Source: Strigomonas culicis (lineage: Eukaryota; Euglenozoa; Kinetoplastea; Trypanosomatida; Trypanosomatidae). Taken from it: DNA of 64,000 nt. The notes under the pieces are model-generated. The model was not told where the DNA came from. It saw only the letters and a program-made list of their open reading frames with translations, and did no database searches. Shown here piece by piece: positions 28,681 through 37,000 of the stretch. A program made the position numbers and the translations under genes. The stretch lies in the NCBI GenBank assembly GCA_000482145.1, contig AUXH01000014.1, forward strand, positions 1 through 64,000, written 5' to 3'. Position 1 is the first letter of the stretch. Each line of letters begins with the position of its first letter.

Positions 28681-29085
28681 CATCCCTGTTGCTGCTCTTG
28701 TCCGTGTTTTTGAGTTTTTTTTTCTTTGAAAATAAAATGGAAGAGCAGCTATTTATACATATCACAGGCGTGTATACTATTATGTTGATGACAAAAAAGT
28801 GTGCGCATTCTGCTCCACTTCATTATGATTGTTATTACTGGTGTCCTTTTGTTTTTATGGCTCTTATTGGCTTGCGGGATTGTGATACTGTAAACGATTG
28901 CAACTCGTTCTTCTTCACCATTTTCTTATCCTTCTGACTTGATTGTTATTAACACAACACGTTAAGATACAAATAAAATAATCACGTCCTTTTCATACCC
29001 ACTTAAAAAAAAAAAGAATTGCTAATTTCCGTTCTTCCGATTGCTTGTTTTATTTCTAATACCACTACCAACTATATTTCAACCC
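28681..29085. other. spacer, T-rich
   Basis: About 400 bases of 3' UTR-like sequence. The last AG before the next start is 29025-29026, directly after a poly-A run, with a modest C/T tract at 28984-29003. The bases between that AG and the start are pyrimidine-rich themselves. No gene seen. Confidence 0.55.
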
Positions 29086-30231
29086 ATGTCGGCGCCTGTG
29101 ACTCGCATCGAGACCTTCACGCTGCTCTCCAAGAAGCTGCGTAAGCCGAACTCGCCCGTCACGAAGAACGTGGCGGTGTCGAACTTCGCGTACAAGATAG
29201 AGGTCTTCATCCCCAACACGCATCAGCCGCTCAACGAGGACGGCACGCCCATGACGTACCCCATCCTCTTCGCGCTCGACGGCGCCGCGATCTTCAGCAC
29301 GCTGTGTAGCATGTGCACCATCGTGTCGAACCCGCGCCGGCTGCACCCCCACATGAAGCCGACCGCCGTCGTCGCCGTGGACTACGAGACGGAGGTGGTC
29401 GCCTCGGAGGACGTGCAGGACGGCGACGCGCGGCAGGAGGCGGAGGCGCCGCTCTCCGCGGAGGAGCAGAAGGAGCGCATGATGAAGAAGCAGTTTCACC
29501 AGTTCCAAATCGACAAGCGCACGAAGGACTTCACGCCCGCGCCGACGCACCACTCGATTGAGAACGACGCCAAGTTCGGCGGTGCGGACGACTTCCACAC
29601 CTTTCTCGAGGATGAGCTCATCCCCTTCTTGAAGGAGAAGTACGGCCTGCTCCCCGCGGCGGAGGCCCCGGCGAAGGACCGCATCTTCTTCGACTTTGAC
29701 AACACGACGCTCTTTGGCCACTCACTCGCCGGGCTCTTCGCGATGCACGTCTTCTTCCACTACCCGCGGACGTTCCACAAGTACTGCGCCGCGAGCCCGT
29801 CGCTGTGGTTCGATGACTTCCGCCTTGTGCACGAGCTCCTCGCGTGGGAGGAGGCGGAGAAGCAGCAGCAGCAGCTGGAGAGCGCGGCCGGCCAGGCGGA
29901 GCCGCCGCATTACCCGTCCGTGGTGGTCACCTACGGAACGAAGGAGAACCTCGGCCCCAGTCAGCGCACCAAGGAGGAGATGGAGCAGCTCAAAACCAAA
30001 TTCATCGACTGCTGCCATGACCTACACAGGGACTACATGGCCACCGTGCGCGCGAACAAGGAGCGGAAGGACAGCGGCTGCACCGCGCCCGCCGAGCTCG
30101 TGCATCCCGTGTGGTGCTTCGAGCACCCCGGTGAGCACCACATCATGAACTTCTTCTCCTCCGCTCCGAAGGCAGTCGTGCTGGCGTCGTCCACGTCGGA
30201 GGAGGCGTGCAAGTACCTGTTTAATGAATAA
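29086..30231 (+). CDS. IroE/Fes-type alpha/beta-hydrolase esterase
   Basis: 381 residues. It resembles the putative esterase family of enterochelin esterase and IroE-like serine hydrolases. Visible: FIPNTHQPL...YPILFALDG (strand pair with oxyanion Leu-Asp-Gly), a D-F-T-P-A-P-T segment that matches the family's RxxDLTP motif (about 146-151), FLEDELIPFLKEKY (about 175-188), the nucleophile elbow FGHSLAG with Ser213, AASPSLWFDD after it (the family's s-P-S-l-W-W), and a C-terminal GEHHIMNF with His351/His352 as the likely triad His. The family hydrolyses esters such as siderophore or carbohydrate esters, but no substrate can be assigned here. Two Glu/Gln-rich insertions make it longer than bacterial relatives (about 280-300). 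No signal peptide, so probably cytosolic. The family resemblance to bacterial enzymes makes an old lateral transfer possible, though composition matches its neighbours. Confidence 0.8.
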   Translation: MSAPVTRIETFTLLSKKLRKPNSPVTKNVAVSNFAYKIEVFIPNTHQPLNEDGTPMTYPILFALDGAAIFSTLCSMCTIVSNPRRLHPHMKPTAVVAVDYETEVVASEDVQDGDARQEAEAPLSAEEQKERMMKKQFHQFQIDKRTKDFTPAPTHHSIENDAKFGGADDFHTFLEDELIPFLKEKYGLLPAAEAPAKDRIFFDFDNTTLFGHSLAGLFAMHVFFHYPRTFHKYCAASPSLWFDDFRLVHELLAWEEAEKQQQQLESAAGQAEPPHYPSVVVTYGTKENLGPSQRTKEEMEQLKTKFIDCCHDLHRDYMATVRANKERKDSGCTAPAELVHPVWCFEHPGEHHIMNFFSSAPKAVVLASSTSEEACKYLFNE

Positions 30232-31071
30232 AACGTAATACGAGTGGGAAGAAAGAGAGGGGGGTAGGAAGGCAGAAGAGAAAAGAGATCATTTCATTCG
30301 GTGTCTTTCTTTTTCTTCCTTTCTCTCGCGTCCTTCTTCTATTATATTCGATTGATATTACTAATTTGCGTGGAATAAACACACTGTTGCCTTAGAGCAC
30401 CTTTTTACTTTTCTTTTGATTCTTGTTTTATCCAAATATTCTTTTATCAACTTTTCCTCTCTGATCACGTAAATATATACATAATAAAAAAACATAATTA
30501 TATATACTGTTGTATGAGTATCATCTTAAAGAGGAGAAAAAGGAAAAACAGCTGTGTTTATATAACAGTCCTCATATATACGCTTGCTTCTGTGGTTTTT
30601 TTTTTTACTTCTTTCTTTTTTCGGTTTTCAGTGGTGCACTTCAAACTCGTAAATACATTTCATGTAAAGAGAGTTAAGTGTTCTGAAACGGAAACAGCTA
30701 CATCAAAGAAACAGTGGAGGCATGTTTTCACTTACAAAAAGAGAAGGAAAAAAGAAGATACACTAATGAATACTAAAACGCTGAATCTCTCTTGACTGTA
30801 TACATGTTGAGGGTGATTGTTTTCTTTTTTCAGTAGTTGACATTATTACTACAGGTTGCATATGGTAATATGGAAAGAACAGGTTTTTTTTTAAAAGTAA
30901 TACAGACAATGACACTGAGATCTTACTTAAAAGCAAGCAACAGCAACAACAGAATATATTTCTTCTGCTTCACAACTCTCTCTCTCTTTCGAAGAATACG
31001 TTTGTGAGCATACACACAAAAAAAAAAAGGTACGAAGGGAATGCAGACACGGTACTCTCCACAACTGTGTA
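30232..31071. other. spacer, 840 bases, AT-rich
   Basis: AT-rich 3' UTR-like sequence. The open frame at 30514-30795 has A/T-driven composition and no matching features, so I do not call it. A (TC) tract at 30961-30990 with AG at 30993-30994 is the likely acceptor of the next gene, leaving a 77-base leader with one upstream ATG at 31041. Confidence 0.6.
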
Positions 31072-31100
31072 ATGCTCACTGTTTGCTTCACCGCCACTGA
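31041..31100 (+). promoter_or_regulatory. possible upstream ORF overlapping the next start codon
   Basis: An ATG at 31041 opens a 19-codon frame ending in TGA at 31098-31100, overlapping the first 29 bases of the gene at 31072 in another frame. It is in the mRNA only if splicing uses AG 30993-30994. The AG at 31045-31046 would remove it. If present it would be expected to lower translation of the transferase. Confidence 0.4.
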
Positions 31101-32142
31101 TACCGCTGCCGCCTCCACAGAGCAGCTGCACGTTCTGCGGCGCCTGCTGAGTGAACAGGACGATGTGCGGCAACGCGTGGAGGGCACTCTGGCACCGCTG
31201 CACGGCCGCCGCCCGACGGAAGCCGCCGCCCTTCGCGTGGTGTGCCACGGCTGGCTGTGTGGTCGGCTGCTGCTGCTCCACGCACTCTTCTGCCACCATG
31301 CGCCGCCTCCCCCCGGTGGCCACCACAGTGATGGCGGCCGGCTCAAGCGTTTCCTCTCCCGCACCGTGCTGCGGCGAACCGAAATGGGGAACCCCGTCTT
31401 CATCCCGGCGCCGGCCACCGACCGCACCGCCGCGCTGGCCTGCAGCGTCGCGCACGCCGGCTGCTACGCCTGCTGTGCGGCCGCCGTGGCGGACGCGTCC
31501 AGCGTGGGGGTGGACCTCCTCCCGCTCCCCTCTTTTCTGGGTCCTGCGTGTTCGGAGAGCTCTCGACGGGAAGAGGAGGAAGTGGAGGCGCTGCACCTCT
31601 TCACACCGGCGGCACAGGTGGAGGAGATGCGGGCCCGCCTCGGGCCATGCGGCGGGCGCGACGGCGACCACCCCGCCGTGACGCACGTGATCCTCTATCT
31701 GCTCTTTTCCCTCAAGGAGAGCGTCCTGAAGCTGCTGGGCTACGGCCTTGCTCACCCCAGTGTGTCCCTGCCCGACCTCCGCATTGCACATCACGCCATC
31801 TTTGATGTATGTCTGGCGTGCATGTTAGGGGAGGAACAGTCCTCGTATCTCTATCCGGTGCAACAGCGGCACAGCAACGACACAAGAAGCAAAACCACGA
31901 AAGCACACGACATTCGCGTGCGTATCCATGACACGGAGTACAGCTTTCTTTTTTCGTTTTTGCTCCTGCATGCCTCGCCGTCTCCACCGGCTGCGGGGGA
32001 CCCCGATGACCCTCGTGCCCTCCACCGGCGCGTGCTGGCCACAGTAGTCTATACACGAGATGGTGAGGGTCCATGTATGGCCGCGCGAGAAAATTTGGTT
32101 TGTTGGCGTCAAATGGACGTCTCTTTTTTCACTGCTTTGTGA
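31072..32142 (+). CDS. 4'-phosphopantetheinyl transferase, AASDHPPT/Sfp type
   Basis: 356 residues. The enzyme moves phosphopantetheine from CoA to a Ser of acyl carrier proteins. Markers in order: MGNPVF (105-110, family G-K-P), CSVAHAGCYA (124-133, family N-h-S-H-x-x), VGVDLL with Asp148 (magnesium site; the second acidic residue is replaced by Leu150, as it is by Met in the human enzyme), LFTPAAQVEEM (about 177-186), and SLKESVLKLLGYGL with Lys215 and Glu216 (213-226, family W-x-x-K-E-s-x-x-K-x-x-G-x-G-l). All essential residues are present, so it is probably active. Likely clients are the mitochondrial acyl carrier protein of type II fatty acid synthesis (inference). The C-terminal third (after about 255) is unlike the family and Ser/Arg/His-rich. 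The context is an ordinary polycistronic neighbourhood. Confidence 0.82.
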   Translation: MLTVCFTATDTAAASTEQLHVLRRLLSEQDDVRQRVEGTLAPLHGRRPTEAAALRVVCHGWLCGRLLLLHALFCHHAPPPPGGHHSDGGRLKRFLSRTVLRRTEMGNPVFIPAPATDRTAALACSVAHAGCYACCAAAVADASSVGVDLLPLPSFLGPACSESSRREEEEVEALHLFTPAAQVEEMRARLGPCGGRDGDHPAVTHVILYLLFSLKESVLKLLGYGLAHPSVSLPDLRIAHHAIFDVCLACMLGEEQSSYLYPVQQRHSNDTRSKTTKAHDIRVRIHDTEYSFLFSFLLLHASPSPPAAGDPDDPRALHRRVLATVVYTRDGEGPCMAARENLVCWRQMDVSFFTAL

Positions 32143-32451
32143 CCCGTCACACACACACATATAAATATATATACGAGCAATACATCTGATAACTGTTGGA
32201 AATCCCTTCTTTAGCTGTGATCAAGCACAATTGGGCTTGATGGCTAGTGGACGTAAATTGGACCCCACATCCCTTCTCCCCCTCTTCCTCTTTAGACAGC
32301 ACCGTCAAACGTTCATGCAGTGAATTACAATCAAAACAAAAAAAAAGTGTGACATCACCACTATTATTATTTTTTTGCTTTACTTCACATATCTACAAAG
32401 GGAAAGAACAAAAAACAGTAAGAACTAGAAGAAAAAAGTATAAAAAAAAAC
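32143..32451. other. spacer with two candidate acceptors
   Basis: About 310 bases. A strong C/T tract at 32271-32293 with AG at 32294-32295 would leave a leader with a two-codon upstream ORF (ATG at 32315). A second tract at 32361-32390 with AG at 32399-32400 would leave a clean 51-base A-rich leader. The second is the more likely start of the SCO1 mRNA. Confidence 0.55.
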
Positions 32452-33600
32452 ATGTTCTCAAAAGCTTCCCAGCTCCTCCATCTGTCTCACACCGCGCACC
32501 TGCGGCGCTTTGCCGCACCGGCCGCTATGACATACAGCACCCCGCTGTACCCTTCCATGCGTGCCGCTGCGACCGCGCAGCCGGAAGGAGAGCCGCACAA
32601 CAACGGCAACAACAACAATAATAATAATAATAATAATAATAACGATAATAATAACAGGGAGCAGAAGCGGAGGAGTAAGTGGGCCCCACGCTCGCGCGCG
32701 GAGCTGTACGGCCTCATCCTGGGCGCCGCCGTGTTCCCGATCTCCGCCTCGTACATGAAGTACCGCGAGGACCAGCGCCTGCTGCAGGACCCACCGCAGC
32801 TCGCCCCCGACTTCGCGGCCTCCCGCAAGGACGGCGGGCTGAAGGTGCACATGGCACCCAAGCAGCAGCTGGGCGGGCCGTTCGAGCTGCTCGAGAGCGC
32901 CACCGGGCGGCCGACCACCGACGCGGACATCTTTTCCGACCGCTGGACGCTGCTCTACTTCGGCTTCTCCAAGTGCGCGGAGGTGTGCCCGAACACGCTG
33001 CGCTTCCTCGCGGAGCTGATGGATGCATGCGACGTCGCGTACGGCAACACGCGCGTCGACGGCGCGGCGCCCTTCCACATCGCGAAGAAGGAGGACGAGG
33101 AGGCGATCCGAGAGGCGACCGCGGCGAGCCCCGACACCGCCGCGAAGCAGGCGAAGCTGCAGACGGTCTTTGTCAGCGTTGACTACGTCCGCGACGCGCC
33201 GCCGGTGCTGGACGCCTTCCTCCAGCGCTATCGCGAGACGCAGCCCGACCCCGCGCGCATCCGCGGGCTGTGCGGCGGCAAGGACGCGGTGGAGCAGGCC
33301 GCGCGCGTCTGGCGCGTCTACTTCTCCTCCATGGACGAGACAGAAGAGGAGCGCCTGGCGCGGGAGGCGAAGGGCGTCGACGCGCCCAAGCCGATCGACG
33401 ACACGTTCCAGTTTGACCACAGCAGCGCCATCTATCTCGTCGGGCCGGACGGTAAAATGAAGGACTTCTTCTTCCGCGAGATGGGTCTGCAGAACGCGCT
33501 CGATCGTGTCGGCGTGCACTACGACGACGTCTACGGCTTCAGCGACACTCGCACGAAGCCGGACGACGAGGCGCCCGCCGCCGGGGGACAAGTGAAGTGA
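32452..33600 (+). CDS. SCO1: SCO1/SCO2-type cytochrome oxidase copper chaperone
   Basis: 382 residues. SCO proteins sit in the inner mitochondrial membrane and load copper into the CuA site of cytochrome c oxidase subunit 2. The N-terminus (MFSKASQLLHLSHTAHLRRF) is Arg/His/Ser-rich without acids, a good mitochondrial presequence. A 15-residue Asn-rich run follows (about 50-69), then one membrane segment (YGLILGAAVFPISASYM, about 85-101), then the thioredoxin-like domain with LYFGFSKCAEVCPNTL: Cys175 and Cys179 are the CxxxC copper ligands, and FDHSSAIYLVGPDGKM supplies His323, the third ligand. The metal site is therefore complete. Compared with other SCO proteins there are two long Ala/Glu-rich insertions between the Cys pair and the His. 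Start at the first ATG after the acceptor gives the presequence. Confidence 0.92.
   Translation: MFSKASQLLHLSHTAHLRRFAAPAAMTYSTPLYPSMRAAATAQPEGEPHNNGNNNNNNNNNNNNDNNNREQKRRSKWAPRSRAELYGLILGAAVFPISASYMKYREDQRLLQDPPQLAPDFAASRKDGGLKVHMAPKQQLGGPFELLESATGRPTTDADIFSDRWTLLYFGFSKCAEVCPNTLRFLAELMDACDVAYGNTRVDGAAPFHIAKKEDEEAIREATAASPDTAAKQAKLQTVFVSVDYVRDAPPVLDAFLQRYRETQPDPARIRGLCGGKDAVEQAARVWRVYFSSMDETEEERLAREAKGVDAPKPIDDTFQFDHSSAIYLVGPDGKMKDFFFREMGLQNALDRVGVHYDDVYGFSDTRTKPDDEAPAAGGQVK
32599..32658 (+). repeat. poly-Asn (AAC/AAT) run in the SCO1 gene
   Basis: A run of AAC and AAT codons interrupted once by Gly and once by Asp encodes about 17 Asn between the presequence and the membrane segment. Confidence 0.9.
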
Positions 33601-34090
33601 TGAAAGGTGCTTTATCATATGTAAGCTACGACGTCGAGGCTCACAGACCTTTTTTTTTTCATGAATACTATAATCCACACTAGTTGCTATCCAGTGCAAC
33701 TTGCCTTTATCGAAGTGCTACGAGTCCTGTCGTTTGAGCAGCTCAAAGAAGAGAAGCTTAAATCCAAACAAAACCGTTACGAAAACAACAGTCAAATGTG
33801 CTTTACTGAGATATGATATGGTTGTTTACATTCACTTACTTTTCCTCTTCTTGATTTCCTTTTTTTTTTCAATGGTTGTACACACTCACACACTGTCGAA
33901 CCTAGCTCAATACGGCAAGGAAAAAATAGAAATAGAAATAGCATAGAGTTTCTTTTTCTTTCTTCATATATAAATACATACATATATATCATATTATAGT
34001 TTTGTCTTGTTCCTCATTTACATAGATTTTTTGGTGTTGTTATTGTTTCCTCCGAAGAGTATTTAAAAAAAAAACGAAAAGGAAGAAAAA
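33601..34090. other. spacer, AT-rich, with acceptor
   Basis: About 490 bases of AT-rich sequence. The T-rich tract at 34029-34053 with AG at 34056-34057 is the probable acceptor of the next gene, giving a 33-base A-rich leader with no upstream ATG. The open frame at 33701-33946 is not credible. Confidence 0.6.
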
Positions 34091-37000
34091 ATGAAGCCGA
34101 CGCCGCCATCGCTGCGTCGCCTCATCCTGGGGATGAGCGTGGAGGACGCACAGAGTAAGTTCGATACGGTTGAGTCGCGCCTCCGCGTCCGTCTGGCACA
34201 CGAGCACCACAACCAACACGTGCTCCACGAACTGCACCGCGCGCAGAAGGCACGGAACGTGCTGCCGGCGGAGCGCAAGTGCCACATCAACCGCTTCGCG
34301 AAGCCGTCCGTGCCGGGCTTCCAGGCGGTCGTCAAGGAGAGCCCGTCGGACTACTACGTGGAGGAGCTGTGGGAGCCGGAGGGGAGCCGCCCCGCCGCGG
34401 CGGCCGTCGCGCTCGAGGGCGGCGCCGCGGCCGCCGGCGCGGGTCTGGCTGCCAACCAGATGGGGCGTGCGGAGCTGGCAGAGGAGGGCGGCGACCTCAC
34501 GTTGGCCGCCCCGCCGACGGCGGCGCCGAGCGAGGCGGCGGACGGCCGCAGCGAGCTCGTGCCGTACGCGAAGGTGCGGGAGGAGGCGGACGAGTTTGTG
34601 CAGCAACGCCACCACGTGGTGCGCGCGCTGCAGGAGTCGCTCGACATCGTGGCCGACAACGTCTTCGCGGAGCTGACGGCGCGGCGCAGCAGCGGCTCGC
34701 TCGTGACCGGGCAGCAGCGCAGCCTGATCGACCAGCTCGTCGACCGGAACAAGGAGGCGACGCAGAAGAACTACAAGCGCGTGTCTTCCTCCTCCCACCT
34801 GCTGGACTCGGTCGAGATGACGCTGAGTCTGTACAACCGCAAGGACAAGACCGTGGCGGAGGCGTTCCGCAGCCCGGCGCTGTACATCCCGGCCCGCGAG
34901 GCCTCCGTGTCCTTCTCGCTGTGGGTCTCCGGTGGCCTCCTGGCGCGGGAGCAGCTCTGTGCGGAGTTCCCGTTCCACATCGCCAAGTACGTCGTGGACA
35001 CGGAGCAGCAGCAGCAGCAGCAGCAGGGCGGCGTCAGCGCGCATCTCATCCCCCGCCTCATCGTCGAGGTCTACTTCTCCTCCGAGCTCTATCTGCTGTC
35101 GTCGCTCGTCGGCACGGACGGCATCGTGGCGCTGCGGCGCTACGTCGGGGCGGTCATGCGGCAGCAGCACGAGCCGGTGCCGACCTCCGCGAGCCTGCTG
35201 CTCAACACGCTCCGTGCGGAGCAGGAGTCGCTTTTCCACCCGCACGCCTATCTCGTCGCCGGCGGCGGCAGCGCACCCACGGACGACCGCTCCGTCGACG
35301 TCCCCACCCACATCCGGATCCCCTGGCGGGATGCCCGCGTCGCGGGAGGCAGCGCGGACGCCGCCGCCGCGCCGCTGCGGGCGAGGATCACAGGGACGGT
35401 GCTGGACGGCAACCACAAGGAGGGTGAGAATCCGAGTACGAACAGCAGCAGCAGCGCCTCGATCGGGCTGGACAAGATGAAGGAGGGCATTCAGTACGTG
35501 TGGAAAACGTGGGGTCACTTAGTGAAGGACCTCCACGTGTACGCAGACCTGGACTACCTCTACGTCTCCATCGATCGCGAGAAGGAGATGAAGGAGAACA
35601 ACGACTACATGAACGAGGTGAAGTCGCTGGACGACAAGCTGCGCTCTGGCGGCGCGCTGCCCTCGCCGCAGGCGTCGAACAGCTACCCCCACCTCGCGAC
35701 GGCGGGTGTGGTGGACGGCGCGGTGGCCACGATCCAGCACCACCTGACCTCCGGCGCGGCGGGCGGCATGAGCGCCGGCGGGATGCAGAAGGTGGTGCAC
35801 GTGCCGCTCTCCGCCGACTTCACCGTGATCGAGTGCATCCTCGAGCGCAAGGGACTTCACCACAACATGGTACTGGAGGACATCACGCAGACGCTCACCG
35901 AGATGCAGAACCAGGCGCTGGAGGCCGTCCGACTCGCCTTCATCGACGAGATGGAGAACTACGTGGCCGCGCTCGAGGAGGAGGAGCAGCAGCAGCAGGC
36001 GGCTCAGGAGGCCGCCGCGGCGCGCGGCAAACGGAAAGGTAAGGGAAAGGCGGCCCCGGTGCGCCGGCCGCCGCGGCACACGCTGTCGTCCATTGTGCCG
36101 GTGCTGTACGCGCCGAAGGTGGTCGTCACGCACGCCGGCACCATTGAGAATGGCACGCATAGCTTCCAGAAGATCCGCATCCGCGGCAGCAGCCTCGCCC
36201 ACGTCGAGGGCCTGTGCCGGGCGCTGCAGCAGGAGCACTACTTCACGTCGGGCGTGCCGCCGTCGGTCGAGCAGCTCGGCGGCGCCGCGGCGCCCATCCT
36301 GGCACTGCCGCCGAACCTTTCCTTTGTGAACTCGCACAACAGCATGCCGTACCTGGTGGAGAGCGGCGAGGGCGCCAGCGCGGCCGCGCCGGCGGCGCCC
36401 GGCGGCGAGGGCGCCCGCCTCTCTGTGCGAGAGCGGCTGCTGCTCCGCGGCCGGCGGCGCGCCAGTCCGCCGCCGGCCGCGCGTCGCCGCCCCCACGACG
36501 GGGACGGCACGGGCCAGGGCCGCCCCGGCGCGGCGGCCGATGCGTACGTCGCCACCGCGGAGGAGCGCGAGTTCTGGCGCGAGCACTACTACAGGCTGAC
36601 GGAGCCGCGGCTGCTGCTGCACGACCGCGTCGACGCGGCCGATGCGCTCGTCGCGCAGCAGCACCACCCGAACTCCAAGGCGCTGCGCGACACGGTGAGC
36701 GCGCGGCTGCGCGAGCACCTGCGCGTGGTGAACAGCCGCCTGCAGGCGGAGGAGGCGGAGGACGGGGGGCCGGGCGACGGCAAGAGCGGCAGGGCCTCGC
36801 GGCGCGCGGCGATCGATCTCCAGCGCATCGCACCGGACAAGCTCTACGAGTACCTGTGCACGGACTGCGAGGCGGAGACCGCCATGTGGGACTTGCGCGT
36901 GGGGGACCACAAGGGCTACTTCTACAAGCTGAACCTCACCCACATCCCCTCCAAGGACATGAAACAGCACGTGCCACAGGCGCTACAGAGCGTGCAGCGC

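Noticed and set aside
30514..30795. 93-codon + strand frame in the spacer before the transferase gene
   Set aside because: AT-driven composition, no family features and no separate strong acceptor tract just upstream.
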